A stretch of 64,000 nucleotides of DNA from NCBI GenBank assembly GCA_947652115.1, contig OX393566.1:17606263-17670262 (forward strand). The letters run 5' to 3'. Source of the DNA: Blastomussa wellsi (lineage: Eukaryota; Cnidaria; Anthozoa; Scleractinia; Plerogyridae). Under the pieces are notes generated by a model, which saw only the letters and a program-made list of their open reading frames with translations, was not told the DNA's origin and made no database searches. A program made the translations under genes and the position numbers. Shown in pieces: positions 45,920-57,900 of this stretch; position 1 is the stretch's first letter; every line of letters begins with the position of its first letter.

Positions 45920-48900
45920 AAAGTATAACAATATAATTTGGTTTTATCAACTGGGTTGATAATGTCAATTGGCCACCGTAAAGAGATTCAATTGCTGACG
46001 TTTCGAGTGTTTGCCCTTCGTCGGAGCGAATCAAGGAATTGTGGGTCGTGTGTTTTTTATATACAGAAAGATGGAGCTTCACTATTGGCTGGTACCTGGT
46101 GACGTGACAACAACGGAATAAATTAGTTGAATGAAAAGCGTTTGTCGATACCATGAGGATTAAGAGTGCCGATTTGAAAAATAAATTTTTGTTCTAGAGT
46201 TTTACGGCTTTCCCTGTTTCCTTGGTGAAAGGAAAGGCCGCAGACTGCCATATGTTGCTTAGAATGATTTGGGAGATTGAAGTGTCTCGCGACCGGTTTC
46301 GATGCATTTTTGTCGTCTTTCTCTACGTCACGAAGGTGTTCTCGGAATCGGTCGCCAAGTCGTCTCCCTGTTTCGCCGATGTATAACTTCTTGCAAAGAG
46401 TGCAAGTTAGGCAGTAGATGGCATTGACTGAGGTACAGGTGAAATGATCAGTGATTTTAATAGATCGCTTGGGTCCCGATATTTTGTCAACGCTGTGAAT
46501 TAAAGGGCATGCTCTGCATCGTACGCGAGCACATTTAAAAGTTCTGGATTGATCACTAGTTTGGAATGCACTTCTGACTAAAAACTTACCTATGTTTTTG
46601 TCGCGTTTCGCAACCTCCATTAATTTCATTCAAACGCGACGATGCAAAACAGGTCGCGACGAAGGGCCAACGCTCGAAACGTCAGCAACTGAATCTCTTT
46701 ACGGTGGCCAATTCACATTATCAACCCAGTTGATAAAACCAAATTATATTGATAATGAGGGAATACTGCCTTGCGTAAGGTTAGCCTGTGCGACTTCCGG
46801 CTATTGCGTGGCAAAACGAGCCTCGCTTATCTCCCCAACACTACAAGCTGAATGCAAAACAGCACGTGCTGGATCGGACAAGAGTATCGGTTAGCAGGCG
46901 ATATTAAAAGGCAACGAGGTCAACAAGCTTGGGGGAAGTCACTGTGCAGACTTAACCAAAACATGAAGGAGTGACCCTTGTTTAATGCATTCAACATGAC
47001 CAACCCCGCCTCCAAAGGGAGGGAGGGATGGAAAAAATTTACGATAATTAACAACAAGTACTAACTCTGCTGTACAACAGAACACTAAAGTGAACTCTCA
47101 ACAGTTTGTTTGCGCTTTTATAGCTAGACAAACGTCTACAAAATAGCCAGTAGAAAGAACTGTACCACGGACCAGCTTAGCATTACGTGTAAACAATGAA
47201 TAGTGCTTTAATACTTTAGGCCAATGCCGTGAATCGTTATAATATGCTAAAGACAACAAAGTCATAATGTTTAAACCTAATATACAATGAGTCTGAGAGT
47301 TTGACGACCTTTGGGGCTTGACTACACAATAATTTTATTGATAGCTGTGCCGCCATGAAAGGCTTAAAGATACGGGCGTCACATGCCATTAACTATATTT
47401 TAATGGCGTGACAGTAAAATAGCATTTCATGTCACTGTTCCTTAATAAAAGAGACCGACTGCGGCACAATATTTATTTAACGTGTAGGCTACTAAATAGA
47501 CAAAGAACGACTCAAGTTGGCGATAATGGGGGAGCACTGCCTTGCGTAAGGTTAGCCTGTGCGACTTCTGGCTATTGTGTGACAAAACGAACCTCAATTA
47601 TCTCCCCAACAATATGAGCTGAATGCAAAACAGCACATGCTGGATCGGACAAGAGTATTGGTTAGCATGCGATATTCAAAGGCAATGAGGTCAACAAGCT
47701 TGGGGGAAGTCCCTGAGCAGACTTAACCGCCACTGACGCATGCGAGGCAACGCATCCCCCCCGAGCAAATAAAAACCGCAAAGATGCTAGGTTAGCGAGA
47801 AACACCCCGAAACTGTAGCCATCCTTTGGGGCAACAGACTCCAATGTAGATTGAGGAGTTCTAATATAAAGCTGGTAACAATCTGAGGACCAACGACCCA
47901 GAACTTTGATAAGCCAATCTGGTAAGCCAGATGCCACTCCCATACGAAATTTGTGGCCCTTAAGGCTGCAATATGGGAGACCTGCAGCCCTTGAACTATC
48001 TCTGAGATGTGACACCGCGCTACGGGCAAGGAAACGGCCAGATTGGAAATAAAACAAGGGCCCCTGTTCTGGCTTTGCCAAGAGAAAGTACACTTGCATG
48101 GCCCTAACTGCGCAAAGGGCGGACAAAGTCCTAGCTATCCGAAGAGATTGCCCTTGCCTGAATATGTCGGTTTTAGACGATTTTAGTTGTACCGACAAAA
48201 CCTGCGGGCGTGCCAGGTTCGGGTGAAAGGCTATGCAATCGGTAGCGAGATCGAAAAGCGGCCTAAACTTGCGTGCCCCTGTGTAGGTGAATTCGCTACA
48301 ACGTAGAAATGTGAAAAAGGCTAAGATAAAAGCGGCCCATGGAAAGGAGAAAGAGCTTTCTGACCAACTCCATAATGCGGGAGACCTTGGAGTGCCCAGA
48401 ATTAATTATAGATACTACAGATTCGTTATCGCACCAGAACTGAAGGCGTTTCCCGGCAAGAAATGGGTACCATACGGAGCAGGCCACAACAATGGGAAAG
48501 AGTTCTTGCCATTCAATACTAATCCCCCGTTCCCGGTTCAAGCACATGTGGGGAGGCCAATGACCTGGAACCACTTCCCCTGCAAATAGCCACCAAACCC
48601 TATGGACCCAGCGGAGTCAGTATAGAGTTCCAGTTCTGGGGCTGGGGTATTAGAAGCCTTGAGAAAAAAGAAACGCCCGTTCCAGTTTGCTAGAAAAACC
48701 TTCCACATATCGAGGTCTTTAAAGAATTCCTTGTTCAGCCTTATGTGGTGAAAGCGACTGAGGACCCCCCTGGTTAAATTGATAGCCTGCTGGAGGAAGG
48801 TCCTACTGGAAACCACCACCTTACAAGCAAACTGGAGAGTTCCAATGAGTGATTGTAACTCTACCAGGCTGACTAAACGGCGGGACAGTTTAACAAAATC

Positions 48901-51900
48901 ATTGATTCTGGAGAGTTTGTCCTGAGGTAAGCGCCCATCCATGCGTACACTGTCTAGCATGATACCCATGAACTCGATTTCCTGAGAGGGGCCTACAGTC
49001 TTTGAGGACACTACAGGAGCCTTGAGAGCCATAAATATGCGGAACAGGGTGCTAAAGCTAGTTAAGCAGGCTAGTTTGGACTCCTCAGCAATAAAAAAGT
49101 CGTCCAGAATGTGAATGACATGTCGGATGCGGTAATTATGTTTAACGATTCAGTCGAGACCATCAGACAGCTGATTGAAGAGGAACGCTCTCCCTCCCAG
49201 GGACTGAAGAATATTAATAGCGTCGACGACCCGTACATAGCTGATAGAATAGGGGTCTTTGGGAATATGGTCGTTGATGCTATTGCCCTGGGGATAAGAC
49301 AGGTGATATATAGTTCGCCAGTCAGATGAGTGTTTTTTTTTTTTGCTCAGTATGTATGAATCAAATACAATTATGTAATTAAAATTTTTCATCGCATCAA
49401 AGCTTCAAAATAGTAAACTGATGTAATCAATAATATAGGCCTCATTCTGTATAAAAACTTACAGAATGGCTTATATATTCTGTACTAATACTTAATATAC
49501 ACAATACCTATTCTGTAAATAATATATCAAACACAAGAGACAGTACGTGTTTCATCGCATTTCCAAATACAGAGAAAATTGTTGAAAATAACAGTGCAGC
49601 GGAGTACTCTTGACGAACTTCGAGGCGTTTAGAAATGCGAGAGAACACTTTATCAAGTGTTTGAAATATCTTCTCAATCAAAACTAAAACTATAGAGAAA
49701 ACAAAGAAATAAAATTGTAAAAGTCTATGCTAATTAAGATCACATTAATTTTGCAAAACCACGCTTGCTGTCTGATTTCTGTTGTTTTAACTTGATGAAT
49801 TATTGATGAGTTTCAGAAGAGGATTAATTTACAGAACATTATTTTGCGAGTGATACCTTTTCATTAGATCTATTCCTTTTGAAAACTTCATGATAATTAT
49901 TTTCTCAAGTGTTGTTTTGTTACATTGTTTAAATTAGATTTTTATGAAAGGTTAGTTTGATTTTCTCTTTTTAAACTAACCTGCTATCAGGCGTTCTATA
50001 AATTTTTGCGTCGAGAGGCAGAACACCTGATACAATTATTTGACGAGTCGTGTGCCGCCCCTAATTAGTATCGGTCATTTTCTGTTTGCAGTTTCATTCA
50101 CACGTGAAACTTCAATTAATTATTTGCATAAATAAAATAAAGACTAAGTCAGCTTGTATAAACTCTAACACAAAATAAAAAAATCTTTTGACACCTGAAG
50201 TCCACTCACGTCTGTTTTCAATTGAGCATAAACTCGTCAACGGTTGTCAACAGTTCAACTTACAATAAATGCCAGCACGAAAGATAGAAAATTGGGAAGC
50301 TTTGTACCTTTTATAACAAACTATGCTAAAGGTGATCAGTTTTTTATTCATCTTTGAGCTACTTGTGAACAAGACTGTCGATAGATTTAAAGCTAGCAAA
50401 ACTCGCTCTCCACATCCAGTTCGACAGAGGTAATTAAAAAATGTCTGGGCATGATATTTTTAGACCAGATGTTGCACTGTCACTCAGGTAGCCAATCACA
50501 ACACACAGTTTAATATTGTCTTTGTTTCGCGACCAATCAGGATAAAGTTCAGAGTCTGGACTAGTTACAGGCGAGTCGTCAAATAATTGTATCAGGCTGG
50601 CGTAATTATTTTTTGTTGCCGCTAAAAATAAGAATGCCTGATCACAGCTGTTATTTTTAAACATGAAACCAAGGATGGAAAACTGGTTCAATTACAACCT
50701 TTGTACTGTAGAATTCCAAAGGCAGCTCTCTTTATTCTTTTTCACTCACCAGATTTGTGAAGATAAACTCAAATCTTGTGTTGTTGCATCTTGTCAAGAG
50801 ATACAAAGCTTCTGTTTGTCCTCGAAGTTTCTGAATGTTATTGAAAATTAAAAAGAAACTATTTAACAGTAAGACTACAAAGCCGAGTTTTCTATGAGTG
50901 AATGGTCAGTGAGTAGTCCATTTAGTTGTTTTGGTGGAAACTCAAAATTAAATACAACCCAAAACCTACACTTTTACTTTTAAGCCAAAAATCAAGAAAA
51001 ATTGTCCCTTTAAAGAGCAACATGTGTGTGATCATGTTCTATCACCGATTTGTAGAAACCCAGCTGTGTTCTGTTGGAAATCAATGAATCCAATTGGTTC
51101 TTCCACTGTTTTATATTTAACAATTAGACTACGAGCCAGAGTTTTCTAGGGGCGAATAGTCAAGAAGGCGCAGCCGAGTTGACTGTTGCTCATAGAAAAC
51201 GACGGCGAGTAGCCTAATTGTTTTAGTAGAAAATCAAAAGAGTTGCATTCCAAAAGTTGCCATTTTATATACTTTTAAGCCAAAAATGAAGAAAAATCTT
51301 GCCTTCAAAGGTCAACGTGCGTGCGCGATCGTTTTCTATTGGCGAATAGAAAACAGTCAGAGAACCAATCAGGTTCAAGGATTTCCAATAGAACACAGCT
51401 GACTTTCTACTAATCACCATTATAGTTCATCATTAAATTTTCTCCGATTCTGATTGGTCTAAATTAAGCATGTGATGCGATAGCGTTCATACCAGATGGT
51501 AAGTGCCCATCCGTGAATTCCTTTTGTAAACAAGCGGCTATTTAGTGCATTTCTTGTCTGGTTTTGATTAAGTTGGTTTCTTGTCTAGTTTTTTAATTCG
51601 TTTACTTCAAGTCTTTCGTCCTAAAAGGTTATAAAACAAAATAATTCAAAACGCTCGCTTTTTCAGTTAATGGGCGCGTGCGGAAGAAAGTTTAGTGGTG
51701 AACAATAAAGACAATAGAGTGTTTCTCTCGGAACTATCGGTCTGATAGTTGCCCCTTGGAAATTTGATGTTCTTAAACTAGCATATTTGTTTTAAGAACA
51801 TCAAATTTCCGCGGGGCAACTATCAGCCGATAGTTCCTCAACAGAAACTCTCTATTGTTTAAATAGTGCCCGTCCGAGGAAAATACCCGGATGGATAGTG

Positions 51901-54900
51901 CCCGTCCGTGAAATTGTTTGTTAACAAGCAGTCTTTCGGTAAAAAAATCAAACGCTATTTGGTTTATCTGTATTTCAAGGGTTTCTTACCTGATTTTCAA
52001 AGCTGGAAGCTTTGCTTCTCGGGCAAATATTTGTTTTAAGAACATCAAATTTCCGCGGGGCAACTATCAGCCGATAATTCCTCGACAGAAACACTCTATT
52101 GTTTAAATAGAAAATGATCTTTTTTCTTGAATAAAATATTTTGGCTTAAAAGTGCATACTGTAAAATGGTATATTTTTGCATGCAATCTTTGCCGCTGTT
52201 TTCTATGAGCAACTTGGCTATTTGCTCATAGCAAACTCAGGCTTGTAGTCTAATTGTCAAATAGGAAGTAGTAATGGGAGATCCAATCAGGTTTGCAGAT
52301 TTCAAACAGAACACAACTGAGTTTCTACTAAAATAAAGCATTTATCCAAGGATACAGAGTTTGAGAAATTGAAGGTAATTAAGATTGCAGTGATTGTCAG
52401 AGGGAAGGAATGGACCATTCCATTTTATTTTCATTTTATATCCATTTAGTGATAGTAAGATAAAGAAATACACTCTGACAAAATAATACGCACCGAATTT
52501 GCTGACCTTGTGGACACATTAACAACACAACTAAAACCAACAGCTGCAGGGAAAGAAAAAAATAAAAAACCGTTTCCTTGACGTGATTTATTTCCACATT
52601 AGTTACATGTACATTTCATTGAGACAGAAAACAATTTCTAGCTTATGAGAAGATGTGAAATACACTATCTGGTAAAATAAAACATTGTTAGATCAGGTGC
52701 TAACACAATGACCACCGATATTAAATTTTTTAAAACGGTAAAACCATAGCTCCCGTCTCTTGCATCTTCAACGTTACAGGTCAGCAGGGGAGGTCAAAGA
52801 ACCCACACACTAATCGTTAAGAGTAGGGCACAGAGTCCCAGTGTTGTGGTCTGGTCTGTTTGCATATGTACTCATGGGTTGGGTGGGTGGGGTGAGATCA
52901 TGAATGGACTGATAGGGGCTGCCATCGGCGCCTTTACATGCTGACATACGATCTCACCGCGGACTAGAAATGTAAAAGCGCATTTGAACATGTATATGGA
53001 AAATGCGCTATACAAATCCATTACCATTACCTTTATTGCAATGTCAATTAAAGCTAATACAATGCGGGAAAGTTGGCAGTATCGGATGCAACAGAAACAA
53101 CTGCCCGCCTCACAGGTCACATGACCTATACCCAGGCTCTAGCAACATTTTTTACTTATTTTCGTCCTACTCAGCCAGTGAAAAATTACCCTTACTTCAA
53201 CATTTTCAACATAAGACTATTTTTATTTATTGTTTTAAGGAAAGATTTTCTGTGAGCCAATAGGCAACAAAGTGCTGCTAAGTTGAGTTTTACTCATGAA
53301 AAGCAAGGGCATGTAGTCTAATAAACTGTTTTGTAGACACTGTAAAGGATTGCAGTCCAAAACCTACATGTACAATTTCATGTATTTGTAAACTCGTAAG
53401 ATTTTTCCCTTTTCAGAGCAACAAGCATGCAATAACTTTTGTTTACATGTACATACAAATGAATAGAAAACAATGGGGGAACCAATAATTTATTTCAAAT
53501 AGAATAGGCTAATAAACTGAGGTAAACCAAAATATGGCAAACTATAATGACAGAAAACACAAATGAAAAACATATAACAAATGTTACTCACACAAATTCA
53601 CCCTGGGCATACTCTGTGAATGCCATATCAGTCTAAGGTTGGTGACAAGAAGTCTTCCTACAAAAAAAGTAATAATAAATAAGTTGAGTGCATGACCTTC
53701 TTCACAGTGGTGACAGATGCTAAACAATAAAATAACAAATTAAATCACTTTACGTAATTAAGTGTCAAAATAATTATGATTGTATGTAGCACTGATGATG
53801 GACTAGCATCCCATCCAGGGGGAAGTAACCTGCGGTGGACTAGCATCCCATCCAGGGGGAAGTAACTTGCGATGGACTGGCATCCCATCCAGGGGGAAGT
53901 AACTTGCGATGGACTAGCATCCCATCCAGGGGGAAGTAACTTGCGATGGACTGGCATCCCATCCAGGGGGTGTAACCTGCAATGGACTAGCATCCCATCC
54001 AGGGGGAAGTAACTTGCGATGGACTAGCATCCCATCCAGGGTGGGAAACCTGCGATGGACTGGCATCCCATCCAGGGGGAAGTAACTTGCGGTGGACTGG
54101 CATCCCATCCAGGGGGAAGTAACTTGCGATGGACTGGCATCCCATCCAGGGGGAAGTAACTTGCGATGGACTGGCATCCCATCCAGGGGGAAGTAACCTG
54201 CGATGGACTGGCATCCCATCCCGGGGGAAGTAACTTGCAACGGACTAGCATCCCATCCAGGGGGAAGTAACTTGCGATGGACTAGCATCCCATCCAGGGG
54301 GAAGTAACTTGCGATGGACTAGCATCCCATCCAGGGGGAAGTAACTTGCGATGGACTAGCATCCCATCCAGGGGGAAGTAACTTGCGATGGACTAGCATC
54401 CCATCCAGGAGGTGTAACCTGCAATGGACTAGCATCCCACCCAGGGGGAAGTAACTTGCGATGGACTAGCATCCCATCCAGGGGGAAGTAACTTGCGATG
54501 GACTAGCATCCCATCCAGGGGGAAGTAACTTGTGATGGACTAGCATCCCATCCAGGGGGAAGTAACTTGCGATGGACTAGCATCCCATCCAGGGGGAGTA
54601 GAAAGACTCCTAGCCATTTCATGCTACAGAAATGGACTTAAGTGTCGGCAGTTATGAGCCAGTTTGGCATAAAAGGCTTTACTTCTTCTTCTTCCCTGGT
54701 TGTTAAACAATTTTCACCGAGAATCCTCTTTTGATCAACGAAGGCCCCGGAGCAGAAAAAAAAAATAGCTTACTTTCAAAAGCACATTAACTCAGTTTAT
54801 TTTGGTGCAAGAGTTGCAACACTGGGCAATAACCAAGATGATATGTCTGCCAATAACGTGCCATTGTTTAGCAATTTCCACCACAATAGTTTTGAGCGGA

Positions 54901-57900
54901 ACATAACAATTTATCAAATAGCCCCGCAACGGCCTTAGGGCATATGTGCCCTACAAGTATTCAACTGCATAGCAGACCCATGTGAGGCTCCAGAAAATCA
55001 TTCCCTGCCGCTGGCCAAAAGGAACAAATCGCATCCCAGTATGTCACATAGACAAATTTTCTGTGTATGCATCAAGAGTAAAGCACTTTTTCCAGAAAGA
55101 ATACAACCACAAGGAAAGCAGAGGGTTTTCTGAACCAAACAATACAGTGTACCTGCAGATATATACTATACAGAAGTAACGTAGATACAGTACCGCTTGA
55201 AATCATGTGCACATTAGACTCGGTTTTCACGAGGTGGATGTGCAGGCAGTCACACGTTTTGCCCGTGCGTGCACCGCGGGAGGAATGAACGAAACACGAG
55301 ACAAAAACGAGGGAAACACGCATTCTTCAAAGGCCATGTTTTCGTCCCCTTAATTGTCTTTGTTACCTCTATTGTTGAGTTTTACATTCAAGATAATTGC
55401 TATATATTTACCCAAGAGATTTGTTCTGAAACCTTTACAAACAAACAGATTGAGCAAAATGAAATTGTTCGAAAAAGTCGGAAGAATTTCATGCTACAGC
55501 TGGAGGAGAGCGTGTATTGCTGCTGTATTGATCTTTTCTTTGAGATGGGATGTTCTGGCTTTATCGATCCTTCAAAAATTCTTGAGTGACGGAGCATTCA
55601 CAGCGTCACGCTTCACTTAAGTTTGTTCAAGATTTGCATATTCTATGTTCACAAAAATTAGGGTGTTACTAAAACGAGTAACACAGTAACAAGTAACGAG
55701 TAATGGAGTAACAAGAAAACGAGTAACGGCAAAAAATTCAATGGTTTAAAAAGCAATAAAACTACTAAAAATAGAAAAATGACCAAAAAAGAAAAAAATG
55801 AATAAATCAGTAAATTATTTAAGATAATATGAAGTTATAAAATGACTATTTGTTGAAATACTCAACGGACAAAGAGATTTTCGCACTACAAATGACTGCA
55901 TCGGCGCATGCATGGTTGACCTCGTAGAAGGCGCTTTCCTGTGGTATCAGTCGCAGACATTAAGATACTAAAGAAAGTCATTCAAATTAGTTAATAAATA
56001 ATAATAATCTGATTTCTGCAAAATAAGTGGCAAATTGTTCAAAAGATCCTCTTAAACTGACTTGACGGATATTTACGCCCGATTGCCGAAGTTAAGCCCT
56101 GCTAAGCAGCATTAGTACTTGGGTGGGTGACCAACTGGAAATAGGAAATTACCCGGTTGCCGGTGGGTTTTTCTTTTATTTTCAGGTGTTTTTTTTTTTA
56201 CATTCTGGTGGTTTCTTTCTGAACTTGGCTAAGGCTGTTTCGTTGTCTCAAGCCCGATAAGAATGTAGAAATGCTTGATCCGATCCAGGACTTCATTAAT
56301 TGAACACTGGCAGAAAATGATAAAATAACCGCCGGTGGAAACTGAACTTTGTTGAAGATGAAGATTTTTGCATTTGACAGCTACGATGTGACATTGTAAG
56401 TTTTGTAATCGCGTGGTTTTTGAAAAGGAACCAATAAAAATTTTAAAATCTCTTTCTAGATCTTTGTATCAAAGTGTATTTTAATATGCCACTATTAGTA
56501 CGTCATTTTAAAACGTAAGGCCATCGGTTGAAAGCTTCATGTGAAAAGGAACATCGCAGTGAACACAATGAATGATGTCGGTCACGCTGTGTTGTTCATT
56601 AGAAGTGAGAAAAATCTTATTCAGTATGAAGACAATACCATTACAAAAGGCTATCGTGTTGGTTTTTCGTCCATTTGACCGCATCAAATTTTCAACCTAG
56701 GTTTTCGCTTGTGAACCGTGCGGGTTTCGTTCGTGAACCGCATGGTTTCGTCTCGTTCCTCCCGCGGTCCTTCCTGCATTCTGCCAATGTGCATATGATT
56801 TCAGGCGGTACTGTATCTTCTGCATTTTACCTGATGCACACTGTGGATATTAGGGTAACACAGCCTCTGGGGACAAATTGGGCATAGCATTGCAACATAC
56901 ATTCAGTAGTACAAAATAAGAGTACCTCTGTCTCCATTGTTACCCTTGGTATCTTCAATGGAATCAAGTTTGTCAATTAACACCTTTAGATAGATAAAAT
57001 AATTCCACTTTTATTAAGCTTATGTGTAAACCAGTTTAAACAAAAAAATGTCTTGTTTATAGGACAAATTGCCTGAAGGAAAAAGACTTTTTATGTCTGG
57101 CACATAAGGCTTAAGTTTCATGATCAGTGCCCGATGGAACATCATATATAATGTCCCAAAAAACTAACCTAAACTTAATGTAACACCTTTACACGAGTAT
57201 GATTCCAGCTGGCACTACTGTGAACACACTATGTCTATCTGGTAAGATTTTTAAAAATCCCCATACATTTATTATGCATGCAGTTCTTTGTTTATTGAAA
57301 ACAATATGTGGAACAATAGAGAGCCTTTGGGAGTTACACACTTTATTTGAGACATCCTTTTGTTAGTTTAATTCCAGAGGAGAAAGCTGAAAAAATCATG
57401 TTACGCATGCAATACAGCGGAAGCAAACCATCGATCAATTCATCAATCAATCGGTCAACATACACAGATGAACGAAGAATGATTATGGGTCCGAAAGGAC
57501 TTCACATAGGTCGGTGAAAATGATGCTCTGCAGTGTTTACGCCAAAACCACTCATTTCAAAGACATCTTGAATGTTCCTGTACAACGAGTGTTCCAGGCA
57601 ATGTGACAGTGAAAATGAAACAGGGTAACTTTGTCCTTTCTTAAATTACATTAAGGACGTTGACCTTGGTTTCTCGGCAAATAATAACATTTTACTAGTG
57701 AAGAGAACCTCAAAGAAGGCTTAAAAGAAGGGAAAGAAATGCGAATACTGTATTTATTCGATTAAGCGCCCTGGGCGCTTATTTAATTTTTGGACCTTCT
57801 GGGTGGGCGCTTATTCGAGGCTGGGCGCTTATTAAGTTTTCACCATTTCAGTTGAAACTCTGAGAAAAATTACAACATTCTCATAGATTTTTCAACAATG

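Larger units (their letters stand above)
45881..46750 (-). mobile_element. Penelope-like element, copy B, with inverted pseudo-LTR
   Basis: The minus-strand part (46,630-45,881) holds only the GIY-YIG end and 3' region of the element. A plus-strand copy of the 3' region (about 46,640-46,750) sits head-on at the other side, so the insert has inverted ends. The flanks GATAATGGGGGAG (45,867-45,879) and GATAATGAGGGAA (46,751-46,763) are the target duplication. The uninterrupted target is at 47,522-47,534. Confidence 0.8.
45774..46957 (-). repeat. DIRS-like terminal repeat copy 1, split by a Penelope insertion
   Basis: The parts 45,774-45,879 and 46,751-46,957 together match 47,431-47,728 (for example GTCACTGTTCCTTAAT, GACCGACTGCGGCACAATAT and TGCCTTGCGTAAGGTTAGCC). 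The Penelope copy B lies between them, with a duplicated GATAATG(G/A)GGGA target. Confidence 0.75.

Noticed and set aside
48287..48589. 100-codon + strand frame
   Set aside because: It is the antisense shadow of the DIRS-like RNase H ([13 protein letters not shown] on the minus strand).
53745..54288. Three overlapping minus-strand frames of 75-124 codons rich in [13 protein letters not shown]
   Set aside because: They are artefacts of the 37-bp minisatellite, whose period shifts the frame each unit; the peptide repeats are the same DNA read in three frames.
53797..54597. CRISPR-like array
   Set aside because: The units are contiguous without unique spacers and derive from a SINE in a eukaryotic intron.
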